From Colocasia esculenta (Eukaryota; Streptophyta; Magnoliopsida; Alismatales; Araceae), in assembly GCA_014218235.1 (NCBI GenBank), contig CM024759.1, positions 5,534,712 to 5,598,711 of the forward strand: a DNA stretch of 64,000 nt, given 5' to 3'. Position 1 is the stretch's first letter. Each line of letters begins with the position of its first letter. The notes under the pieces were generated by a model, which was given only the letters and a program-made list of their open reading frames with translations, searched no databases and was not told where the DNA came from. Shown in pieces: positions 1-9,608 of this stretch. A program made the position numbers and the translations under genes.

Positions 1-608
1 TTTTGAAAGAATAAGGAGTCTTCATGCGCCCCATCAATGATGGCAGTGGAGCTTTAGCTTCTGATTTCTTCTTTGGGGCAGGAGAGATTGTTGCCCCCTT
101 TGCTTCATCATCAGGTGAGGAGTCAATGATGTTGACTTCTTTTGCTAACTTATTGCGCTCTTTGGGGAGCTTGCCTTTATGAGATGTATGTGTCATTTGC
201 TCGACTAGAAACATCTCAATGTCTGCCACTATGGAATTCAATTGATCGAAGCTCTTGATATTTGCTCCCAAGAGTTTCTCATTGATTGTTGATATGAGGC
301 CTTTTTGGCAGATAGGGATTGTATCTTCTTGAACAGGAGGGTTATTGCATTTCATGCTAAACTCTCTCCATCCCTTGATGAAGTGGATTGCCGACTCCCC
401 TTTTCTTCTGTTTGAGGGAAGATAATCTGGGAAGAGGGATACCTTCCATTCAGCCGTTTGGAAATGGCTCATGAATTTCTTTTGCATATCTGCCCGATCG
501 GTAACTGAGTTGGGCTTGAATTTTGAATACCATTGAAATGCGACTTCAATCAAGGAAGTTGCAAAATATCTGAAGAGATAAGATTTGCCGATGGCAAGCT
601 CGACCAGG
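1..608 (-). pseudogene. LTR retrotransposon gag core, fragment open at window edge
   Basis: Read on the minus strand from about 608 down to base 1, one frame stays open with no stop. It encodes a typical plant retrotransposon gag core: the segment around FQWYSKFKPNSVTD, then KKFMSHFQTAEW, then HFIKGWREFSMKCNN. This is the pattern of the Retrotrans_gag family (structural capsid protein; packages element RNA in cytoplasmic particles). The C-terminal part is Lys/Glu-rich and runs off the window, so protease and polymerase would lie to the left. A frame change near 600-615 separates it from the upstream gag part (HHQFKKL, FNGQGSPLE), which is continuous in the related copy at 31832-32074. This copy is therefore probably not functional. 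The assignment rests on motif recognition and on the second copy in this window. Confidence 0.8.
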
Positions 609-614
609 ATAAAT

Positions 615-3545
615 AACATAATGTGGCACATATTCCAATGGCGACCCCTGTCCATTAAACTTTGATAGTTTTATGACTTTAGGGCATATCTCTAGCAGCT
701 TCTTGAATTGATGATGTACTGGATATGGAACAGAATATGGATCTGCCACCTGAATACCTTTGCTCTACTGAGCGAACATATCTCGAATAATCCTTCAGTA
801 TCTCATGCCTTTGTATGGCAACACCTTGAGGGGTCATAATATTGGACGGATCAATGATGTCTTGAACCGTAGTTTGAGGAAGAAGACCAGTCGTAGAAGC
901 TGCTGGATAATTTGTCGGGGCAGCCCCATCTGGATGTTGATTTTGTTGATTTTGAGCAGAGACTGGCTCCACAGAATGGGGAGGCTTGTAGTTACCAGTT
1001 GCCTCATTTCATTTAGAAGCACAGCCATTTGAGATTGGGATTGCTGCATCACTTGATATTTGTCGTCATCTGACATAGCCTGGAAATTTTCCTTTGTCGG
1101 CAAGTCGATGACGGGATTGATGTTTGAAGTTGAAGGCCCACCTTCTTCGACTTGAATATTTGTTTCTTCGAAGAAGGGGACTTGAATTCCCTCATGCTAA
1201 ATATCGATACGAGGGAGAACTTGACCAGGTGCTTCAGCTTGTCCGCCGGGCTGGCGGTTTCTTCTGGAAAATTACTTGATGGCTTCAGCAGGATTATTTG
1301 AAATGGCTTCAGCGATTTGTTCAGCTGGTTTGCCAGAGTCCTTCCCGGCGGCATAGCATGAGAAGATTATAAGCTTGGTTTTTTTCCTCAGCTGCCCAAG
1401 TAACACGTCGTCTTATTGACGGACGGGTACTGGCATTAGGAATTGCCCCCAGCCCATCAAATATTGAAACTCGCCGTATACGGTTGAAGGCCGATATGCG
1501 AGATTTGAATTGCTGAGTTGGATTTTCTTTGACTATTCGGGTATTCTCCGAGCCTTGAAGAGTATACCTTGATTTCTTGTATATTCCTTTTCTCTTTTTT
1601 GTCCATGATAGTGTTTGGATTCAGCATGTTGGAAGGGAGCATTTTTTATGTTGCCTCTCTTGCTGAACATTGTTGGTGTATTTGCTTGGATCTCTTTTGA
1701 GCTTCTGAGCTTCCTTTATGGGATCCCAGATTTGTTTGAACTCAGCAGAGTGCCGAGTCTTTTGCTTGACATCGGCTTCCTTCTTGGAATCTCTTGATTC
1801 CCCTTGAAACCACCGCAAAACTGAGAAGCTGTTTGAGGTTGGGATTGTAGGAACATACCTATCCCGCAGGGTGATAGGTTGGCTTCCGTCAAGCCATACC
1901 TGCAGACCTTTGATCATGATGGATTTGTCGGATCTTGAGGTGGCAGCTGATGCCCTTTTACTTTTTATGATTTTATTTTGTCCTTGTTGTAGAGACGAAA
2001 ACTTTGATTTTGGAGGAAATTGTCTGGACTGAAAAAGTCCAGATTTGGGTTGACTTAGTCTTGCTAAATGGCTACCCCTTTTTTTTTTTGGGGTCAAAGA
2101 TATGGTATGAAAATTTGGTTGAGCCTACCATTGAGGTTTGGTGGCTACAATTTTGGAATTTCAATTTAGATTTTGGTTTCGGATTCAGCCTACCCTGATG
2201 GTTTGTGGCTATATTTGATGTTTGGTTTTGATGTATTCTGGGATTGCATATGGTTTGGAATTTGAAATTGAGATTGGACATGACCTGCCTTGATGGCTTG
2301 CTGGTCATGAACTTGAGTTTGGATATGGTTTTGAATTTGCATTGGACATGACCTGCCTTGATGGCTTGTTGGTCATGAGCTTGAGTTTGGATATGGCTTT
2401 GAATTTGGATTGGACATGACCTGCCTTGATGGCTTGTTGGTCATGAGCTTAAGTTTGGATATGGTTTTGAATTTGGATTGGACATGACCTGCCTTGATGG
2501 CTTGCTGGTCATGAACTTGAGTTTGGATATGGTTTTGAATTTGGATTGGACATGACCTGCCTTGATGGCTTGCTGGTCATGAACTTGAGTTTGGATATGG
2601 TTTTGAATTTGGATTGGACATGACCTGCCTTGATGGCTTGCTGGTCATGAACTTGAGTTTGGATATGGTTTTGAATTTGGATTGGACATGACCTGCCTTG
2701 ATGGCTTGCTGGTCATGAGTTTGAGTTTGGATATGGTTTTGAATTTGGATTGGACATGACCTGCCTTGATGGCTTGCTGGTCATGAACTTGAGTTTGGAT
2801 ATGGTTTTGAATTTGGATTGGACATGACCTGCCTTGATGGCTTGCTGGTCATGAGTTTGAGTTTGGATATGGTTTTGAATTTGGATTGGACATGACCTGC
2901 CTTGATGGCTTGCTGGTCATGAGCTTGAGTTTGGATATGGTTTTGAATTTGGATTGGACATGACCTGCCTTGATGGCTTGCTGGTCATGAGCTTGAGTTT
3001 GGATATGGTTTTGAATTTGGATTGGACATGACCTGCCTTGATGGCTTGCTGGTCATGAGTTTGAGTTTGGATATGGTTTTGAATTTGGATTGGACATGAC
3101 CTGCCTTGATGGCTTGCTGGTCATGAACTTGAGTTTGGATATGGTTTTGAATTTGGATTGGACATGATCTGCCTAGGCTCATAGCCAATAAATGTTGTTG
3201 GCCAGAGTTAGGCTGATCCCCTTTATTAGTATTACCTTTGGAGAGCATTCGGATGCCCCCTGCTGATAATAACAGGACGAGCTTTGGCTTGCCCACAACT
3301 CTCGTGGATCTTCCTTGTTAACTTGTTGGAGAGAGGCTTTTGAGCAGCATCTTCTTCATAGGCCGGAAGGGATCTGACAATTGTTGGAAAAATCCCCAAA
3401 TATGATCGGAGTCGCCTGGTAACCGAACCTGGCATGATTGTTGATGGCGAGTGGTCCATAAGTGACGGCCATCTTCAACGGCTTATGATTTGCCTTTTTG
3501 TTTGTACCTTCAAAGGAAAATATCAGTATTAGGACTTTCATGAAA
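615..3545 (-). pseudogene. 5' part of the same gag/leader ORF, broken and expanded
   Basis: The minus strand carries the N-terminal part of the element's first ORF in several frames. Short matches with the plus-strand copy at 30109-32074 fix the order: MAVTYGPLAINNHARFGY near 3400-3470 (MAVTYGPLVVNTHARFGY in the other copy), GSQPITLRDRYVPTIPTSN near 1850 and SGLLPQTTVQDIIDPSNI near 850. The function of this N-terminal part is unknown to me. The ORF is broken by frameshifts and by a large 68-bp tandem array (2277-3178) that is absent from the second copy. It follows the LTR and primer-site region directly, as expected for the first ORF of an LTR element. Confidence 0.65.
2277..3178. repeat. 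68-bp minisatellite inside retroelement gag region
   Basis: About thirteen near-identical 68-bp units begin with GACATGACCTGCCTTGATGG at 2277, 2345, 2413, 2481, 2549, 2617, 2685, 2753, 2821, 2889, 2957, 3025, 3093 and 3161. Degenerate units extend left to about 2109. Sixty-eight is not a multiple of three, so each added unit shifts the reading frame. The related element at 30.1-32.1 kb lacks the array, so it expanded in this copy. Variation between units is only a few bases (gaacttgag / gagcttgag / gagtttgag), suggesting recent expansion. Confidence 0.95.
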
Positions 3546-3587
3546 AATATACGTATGTCTCATCCTTTGCTATGAATGGTGAGAAGA

Positions 3588-3606
3588 GGTCCCACCGGGC
3601 GTGCCA
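3588..3606 (-). other. primer-binding-site-like region after LTR 1
   Basis: On the minus strand, TGGCACGCCCGGTGGGACC follows the LTR end GTGTCAACA after two bases. The same sequence follows the LTR end of the plus-strand copy at 30066. Position and TGG start fit a reverse-transcription primer site. I cannot assign the tRNA with confidence. Confidence 0.6.
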
Positions 3607-3820
3607 GTTGTTGACACGGGAAAGATATCACTTTGACATATCATTTGATTTTGGATTGCTCATTTCATTTTATCTGGTTCATGTATTCATTTCATTTGGG
3701 TATTCATTTATTTCACATGCTTTGATTTGTGTATTGTGATTTGCGGGGCGTGCCAGTCTGTCTAACAGACAGAAGAAAGAGTCCGCGCAATGCGGAGAAG
3801 GTATTTTTGGGTGTCCATGG

Positions 3821-3975
3821 AACGGACGGGTATGATGTCCGTGGGACGGACGGGTATGATGTCCGTGGACGGACGGGTATGATGTCCGAAGGACGGACGG
3901 GTATGATGTCCGAGGAACGGACGGGTATGATGTCCGTGGGACGGACGGGTATGATGTCCGAGGGACGGACGGGTG
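3821..3975. repeat. 24-bp tandem array near LTR 1 end
   Basis: Seven units with core ACGGACGGGTATGATGTCC recur every 24 bp (one spacing of 23). Each unit has GGAC/GTCC ends that can pair. The corresponding place in the other copy (near 29850) has only one related stretch, so the array expanded here. Confidence 0.9.
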
Positions 3976-4859
3976 CGCCGTATTTTAATCTGAACTCCTT
4001 GAGTCTCGTATCTATACTCATCAGGTGATTGAGGTAGCATGTGCTGGACCTCTGTCTCCATCGACCGGAGTCGATGTTACATTTACATCGAGTTAAGACT
4101 CTTGGTGTTATTTAACACCAGTTTTAACTCGAATACCATTCATAGCAAAGGGGATGAGAAAATACACACTTTTTTAGAAAATCCTGGTCATGATGTATCA
4201 TTTTTTCTTTTGGTTATTTTGAAATACTTTTGCTTTGAGTGTTTCATTTTTGAAAAGACTGCCCTTTGTGGAGTCCGAGATATGACTTTTAAGAAGGGAA
4301 CAGATGTATTTCCGTGAACCCATTTGGGGTCTCCCTCCTCTCCTTTTTTTTTAGAAAGATGTTGTTTGAAGGTTTTATTTTGGAAAACCTGAGGATTATT
4401 ATTGCAGACGGGTATATACCCGTGTATTTGATTCTGAACTTGGGGGAGGTCGTGATTCAAAGTAGCATTTCTGTATTAGAAGAGTTGCTACATTAATTTT
4501 TTTATGACATGATATTCTTTTACAACATCCTTGTTTTAAATGAAGTCTGAATTGAGGCAGAATTTCCTTTCTCCTCGTTCATTGTTTTATTTATTCATCA
4601 TTCATTTTTCTTTGCTTGTATGAGTATGATTTTCAAAGAACGTATGTACGTATTTCCATGGACGTTCTTGTCAATTTGAAGCTCCTTTCTGAAACTGTCC
4701 ACATGAACGCAGTTCTTGTGAGTATGCATTTATGCTGCTCTCTGGAGTAACTGAGCACAGTTCGGGTCCTATCACAGTTCGGGTCCTGTCACAATTCGGG
4801 TCCTGTCCTCTTTTTCTTTGGATGTGTGTATATCATCACCACTATCATAAATTTATTTT

Positions 4860-5610
4860 GACAGAGTTTCTGCCTATGCGGAATGCCTTCACGGGGATAT
4901 ATTCATATGAACATGTACTTATATCCATGTGTCCTCAGAGAATCTTTGCCCGGAGGGAATTTGCCCTCAAAAAGGTATGTGTATATGATCATAAATTTGC
5001 AGTTTACGCATATTTTCTCACCGGCATTCCTATTTGAATGGAGTATCCGGCAAAAGGTACCATCTGCATATGCAGAATCCTTTTTGAGAGGCATACGCAT
5101 ATAATTGCGGATTTATGATTATATAGACATGTCCGTAGTCGGAGACTCCATTTGGGCAGAGTTTCCTCTTGGGAACACATGTATATAAATACAAAGTTTG
5201 TGATTATATTGATATGTTTTTAGAGGGAAAACTCTGACATGGGCAGAGCTTCCTTTCAAGTAACAAGTGTGTATAGGCACAAATTTGAATTTTATAGGTA
5301 TGTTCTTAGGCGGAATCTCTACTTGGGCAGAGTTTCCTCTAGGAAACATACATATAAAAATACCAATTTGTGAATATACAAACATGTTCTTGGGTAGAAT
5401 CTTCCCTTGGGCAGAATCTCCTCTAAGAAACATATAAATATAAACACAGATTTGAAATTTATAGATATGTTCTTAGGTTGAATCTCCACTTGGGCAGAGT
5501 TTCCTCTAAGAAACACATATATAAATACGAATCTGTGAATATATGAATATATTCTCGAGCAGAATCTCCACTTGGGCAGAGTCTCCTCTAAGAAACATAT
5601 GCATATAGCA
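4860..5610. repeat. 84-bp tandem array in LTR 1 (R/U5 side)
   Basis: Diverged units of about 84 bp contain 'gggcagagtttcctct' followed by an AT-rich stretch with 'catataaa'. They match, in reverse orientation, the array at 28534-29330 in the second copy. Because the period is a multiple of three, several frames give repetitive 28-residue peptides (FLRGNSAQ...ILPKN). I regard these peptides as a by-product, not as a gene. Confidence 0.8.
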
Positions 5611-5970
5611 CAAACACACCATCCCGGAGAGTTTAAAACTCGATGGGAGGTGGCATGAATAACAGAGGTATCTAAAATACCATATGTCCGGAATGGACGG
5701 TATTTAGAACCTATAGCCTGTGAGGGCCGGTGCCGCTATTGCGGACTTTTAGCCGATGAAGTTTGCCGATGCCGCATACGGATAACCTCTCAACACTCGG
5801 GGGAAGAAGATTTGGTACCTTCACTCACACAAGAAATGAGATTGAGAGAGAGACGGGAGACTTTTGGAAATTTTCTATTCTTTCAGAATTTCAGAAAAGA
5901 GGGGGGCAGCAATTTCTCCAGGGAGCCGGCATCTCCCCGGGGCCGACCTTTGAAATGGGGGGATGGGGTG

Positions 5971-5980
5971 CCTTTTATAG
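5971..5980 (-). promoter_or_regulatory. TATA box of LTR 1
   Basis: CTATAAAAGG on the minus strand lies about 40 bp downstream of the last palindrome in transcriptional order. The same arrangement (palindromes, then CTATAAAAGG) occurs at 27985 in the second copy, supporting a core promoter. Confidence 0.7.
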
Positions 5981-6016
5981 GGGAAGGCACCCCTTACATT
6001 GCATGGGATGGGGGGT

Positions 6017-6518
6017 TTCTAACCGATGGGGGTTCCATCGGTTAGAGGGAAAATTCCCTCTAACCGATGGGGGTTCCATCGGTTAGAGGATTTTAAAATC
6101 CCTCTAACCGATGGGGGTACCATCGGTTAGGGGGAGGGGCACTCCTCTAACCGATGGGGGTACCATCGGTTAGGGGATGTGCCTATTCCCTGTTTTTTTT
6201 ATTTTCTGTTTTTTTTTTTAAAGGGGATTCCCCTTAACCGATGGAGGTTTCATCGGTTAGAGGGGAATTTCCCCTTAACCGATGGAACTCCCATCGGTTA
6301 GAGGGGAAGACTCCCCTAACCGATGGCACTTCCATCGGTTGAAGGGGAATTTCCCCTCAACCGATGGAACTCCCATCGGTTGAAGGGAAAAATCCCCTTA
6401 ACCGATGGTAGTCCCATCGGTTAGGGGATTTAAAGGGGGATTTCCCCTCAACCGATGGTGCTTCCATCGGTTTGGGGAAATAATCCCCTTAACCGATGGT
6501 AGCCCCATCGGTTAAGGG
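6017..6518. repeat. array of eleven CCGATGG-N5-CCATCGG palindromes in LTR U3
   Basis: Eleven imperfect palindromes of the form AACCGATGG-N5-CCATCGGTT recur, most often every 41-42 bp (about 6019, 6060, 6104, 6142, 6235, 6277, 6318, 6358, 6399, 6448, 6490). Spacers are themselves often palindromic (GGGGAATTTCCCC-like), so two palindrome types alternate. The five central bases vary while both arms are conserved, and changes such as GGTTA to GGTTG appear in paired outer bases. The array lies between the LTR start and the TATA box, where enhancers of LTR elements sit. Confidence 0.95.
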
Positions 6519-6541
6519 GTTAAAAATTTTTTGTGTCCACA

Positions 6542-6556
6542 AATGCCCCCCACGGG
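6542..6556 (-). other. polypurine tract upstream of LTR 1
   Basis: The minus strand reads TCCCGTGGGGGGCATT directly before the LTR start TGTGGACAC. A purine-rich run with GGGGGG adjoining TG is the usual plus-strand priming site at a 3' LTR. A similar tract lies before the Tat-type LTR at 38294-38311. Confidence 0.6.
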
Positions 6557-6639
6557 AAGTGCGCCGACGCCGAAGGCGGAGGGGGACGTCCCGTGCGTTC
6601 TTCGAGCCGTGCTTCTGATCTTCATGACTTGACAATAAA

Positions 6640-7730
6640 CTTGAATCGGAAAGTTGTAGCCACAGTTGACACACTTCAGCACTTGCACTGTGAAGTCGAC
6701 AACCTCGGACAACGATCGACTTTGTCATGCTTCTTGTTCTGAGCGATCAGCTCCGCTTCCTTGGATTTACTTAAAACTGACTTTGGGCTTTCTTTGCCTG
6801 GGTCTTTGCCTTCTGGATTTTATCTCAGAGATTTTTCCTTTCTGGCTTGAGGATTCAATTGGTGAGACTCGTCTTTCTGACTTTGCTCAACAACTTGATT
6901 TGAGAGATTTTTTTTTGACTTGTGACCCTTACTTGATTCGCAGTTGGATCTGATAGCACTTTCCTGAGCTTCGCAATTTGCTTGAATTGGATTTGACATC
7001 TTTTTCTTGAATCTTGTCATCTCGGCTTTGTCTGAGATTTGACATGGTATTCGGCTACTGAGGCTGACCTTCTTGGTTTTGCGGCTATCTTTCTTCTTCT
7101 CTTTTTTTTGTATCTGTTTTGAATTCTCAACCATCCTTGCTCCGGAAGTTGTTGGAGACAGGAATGGTGAAACTCATTTGAATATTTCCTCTTCTTCCAG
7201 ACCCAAGAGAGCTGGAAAAAGGAGTGTGGCGGATTCCGCCTTATCTGGCGGTGACTTTCTTTTCTTTTCTTTTCTTCTCTCATCATTGTCATTCATGACT
7301 TTTCTTCTTGATTTATCACTTATCCCTTTTTTTTGACTTATCTACCTCAGATGACGAGACAGATGAGGAAAAGTGCTGGTCCGATTGCTTCGGGCGGCCA
7401 TGCCTCTTTGCCTGGAGGTTCTCCTTTCCTTTGTGGAGTGGAGCGTGAGAATTCCTCACAGGCAGTTGTCGATTTTATGCCTGAGATTGATGATAATGAA
7501 CCATCATTTGACTGTCTGTTTTCTTGAGATAGCCGTGACGGATGACGGTGCCTCTGCATTTGCTGAGCTGAGAGTCTCGACAGAACAATATTCTTTTGCT
7601 CCTGTCGGGGCTTGTATTTCAATGCCTGCCAAGGAATATTCTGCCATGGAATCCACTCCCGCAGGTGACTTCCTTTACTGAGCTCATATACAGTCTTTAA
7701 AGATGATGTTTTCTTTCCTGATATTGACTT
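6640..7730 (+). pseudogene. antisense ORF-like remnant in 3' part of retroelement
   Basis: If the LTR at 3609-6541 is a 3' LTR, this stretch is internal sequence next to it. The plus (antisense) strand has exon-like coding pieces: near 7130-7250 (APEVVGDRNGETH, SRPKRAGKRSVADSALSGG) and near 7351-7527 (MTRQMRKSAGPIASGGHASL, VVDFMPEIDDNEPS). They are separated by a pyrimidine-rich stretch ending TACCTCAG that looks like an intron end at 7350. Tat-lineage Gypsy elements carry an antisense ORF between integrase and the 3' LTR, and the remnant at 38699-41081 is a clearer case here. I do not recognise a domain in this piece, so the call is positional. Confidence 0.35.
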
Positions 7731-7744
7731 AGTGTGAAAGAAAC

Positions 7745-8125
7745 ACATTAACAAAATGTGGGTAGCAGATAGGTGTGTGGTAAGACGAAGAAAGATAAGA
7801 TTAGGAATAAGCGCTTTCTTAAGGACTTGGGGGGTAACTCCAATTGATAGAAAAATGAGAGAAAATAGACTCAAGTGGATTGGACACGTGTACCGTTGCC
7901 CTAACTCGACGTTGGTTAAAAGATGTGACCAAATATTAGTGGATGCCAATAAAAGAGTTAGGGGAAGGCCTAAAATGAGATGGTGTGATATTATTAGGAA
8001 TGACTTGAACTTCTTGAGTTTAAACACGAATATAGCACTTGATAGAAATCTTTGACGGAAAAGAATTCATGTAGCCAACCCCAAATAATGGGATAAAGCT
8101 CTAATGATGATGATGATGATGATGC
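7745..8125 (+). mobile_element. 3' end of a non-LTR retrotransposon (LINE)
   Basis: The reading frame from about 7750 encodes the C-terminal signature of plant LINE reverse transcriptases: MRENRLKWIGHVYRCPN, then RGRPKMRWCDIIRNDL, then ALDRN followed by a frame break and RIHVANP. It then ends in a short (GATGAT)n run near 8105-8125, typical of the 3' tail of such elements. Everything upstream (endonuclease, catalytic reverse transcriptase) is missing, so this is a 5'-truncated dead copy. There is a stop after the LDRN motif (LFDGKEFM in the other frame). Confidence 0.85.
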
Positions 8126-8579
8126 TTAATTGTGATTGAAAGAGGAGCTTGAGAAAATGAACTGTCAATGCAGATACCACTAGATGAAAAGGAAGATGGA
8201 GATATAAAAATGCAGAACAAAGATGCTAGTAGTAGATGATGTTGAGTGAGCGTTGGTAGATGAATGGATTATGTTGAGCTTAATCATGAAGTAGAAGGAG
8301 AACAAAAGGATGTACACCTTCTCATATAAGTAATGGTGGGGACACACGTGCGCGGGACCGGTTCGACCCGGCTTTGGTATATCGTCGTCGACGGACTGCT
8401 CGACCGTTGTCGTTGTGGCTTGATGAGACAGTGGATCTTTGAGTTTTCTTTTTAGTACTTGTTTTGGTGGACTGGCCCATTGAGGCTCATTATGCAGTCT
8501 TTTATTTCCTGTTATTTATGGGTATCTATAAGGTTATTTTAGTCTTTTCTTTTGTTGTCTTTTGGCCTCTCGGGTTGGC

Positions 8580-8587
8580 CTATATAT
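8580..8587 (+). promoter_or_regulatory. TATA-like box in LTR 3, first copy
   Basis: CTATATATG sits 15 bp downstream of CTCGGGTTGGC and is repeated at 9601 by the tandem duplication. The homologous solo LTR has CTATTTATATGC near 23307. This fits the LTR core promoter. Confidence 0.5.
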
Positions 8588-9600
8588 GTAAAAGCTGTAG
8601 CACTGTTTTGGGGAGATGAATAGATGAATGAATGAGCCGATGTATTGAGAAGTGAAACGTCTGAGTTGCAGACTCTGTGCATGTGTGAGCTTGGAGGATC
8701 CCGGGAAGGGAGGGTGTGAAGCCCCACCGCCTCCTTCTTCCCCATCTCCTTCCCTCCGTCTTCTTCCCCCCCCCCCCTGCTCTGTCTCTCTTCCTCCCTC
8801 TATCTGCGTTCTCTCCCTCTCTGTCCCACTCAATTTTCTCTTTCTCTCTCTCTCTCCCCATACTCCTCATCGCGCCGCTACACCATCGTCTGCACTCCAC
8901 CACATCACCCCTGCGCAACCCAGTTCGCCTGTGTCATGACGCCGCTGCCATCGCATTCCACCACTCCAGAGCCCCTGTTTGAAGTCCCTTCCGCGCACGG
9001 GAACAGCTTACCCCAGCTTCCGGGCACAGCCCACCTGCGAGCCGCCGTCGCGAGTCCCTGTCAGACGCCCCGGCCCTTCGCGATCGCTGGCCAAGGCACG
9101 CCTCAATTTTCTCTTTCTCTCTCTCCCCATACTCCTCATCGCGCCGCTACACCATCGTCTGCACTCCACCACATCACCCCTGCGCAACCCAGTTCGCCTG
9201 TGTCATGACGCCGCTGCCATCGCATTCCACCACTCCAGAGCCCCTGTTTGAGGTCCCTTCCGCGCACGGGAACAGCTTACCCCAGCTTCCGGGCACAGCC
9301 CACCTGCGAGCCGCCGTCGCGAGTCCCTGTCAGACGCCCCGGCCCTTCGCGATCGCTGGCCAAGGCACGCCCCGTCAACGCCCATTCCCCGCTTTGGTAT
9401 ATCGTCGTCGACAGACTGCTCGACCGTTGTCGTTGTGGCTTGATGAGACAATGGATCTTTGAGTTTTCTTTTTAGTACTTGTTTTGGTGGACTGGCCCAT
9501 TGAGGCTCATTATGCAGTCTTTTATTTCCTGTTATTTATGGGTATCTATAAGGTTATTTTAGTCTTTTCTTTTGTTGTCTTTTGGCCTCTCGGGGTTGGC

Positions 9601-9608
9601 CTATATAT
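9601..9608 (+). promoter_or_regulatory. TATA-like box in LTR 3, second copy
   Basis: Duplicate of the 8580 box created by the 1020-bp tandem duplication, so this LTR would have two candidate start regions. Confidence 0.5.

Larger units (their letters stand above)
3609..6541 (-). mobile_element. LTR 1 of palindrome-array retroelement family
   Basis: On the minus strand the LTR starts TGTGGACAC (6541) and ends GTGTCAACA (3609), a near-perfect inverted terminal repeat. It is preceded by a G-rich polypurine tract and followed by a primer-site-like sequence and gag. In transcriptional order it contains eleven palindromes (6518-6017), a TATA box (5980-5971), an 84-bp tandem array, a 24-bp tandem array and the LTR end. 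It is related to the LTR at 27665-30063. A polypurine tract on one side and gag on the other means internal sequence flanks the LTR on both sides, as when two elements share one LTR after recombination. Confidence 0.75.

Noticed and set aside
2277..3178. Repetitive protein encoded by the 68-bp array
   Set aside because: The period is not divisible by three and frames close after a few units; the sister element lacks it.
6017..6518. CRISPR-like array
   Set aside because: Units are palindromes with short variable loops and palindromic spacers in a plant LTR. There are no direct repeats with unique 30-bp spacers and no cas genes.
7347..8027. 226-codon minus-strand ORF
   Set aside because: It crosses the LINE 3' end in antisense and continues into unrelated sequence. 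The sense strand shows the real LINE motifs.
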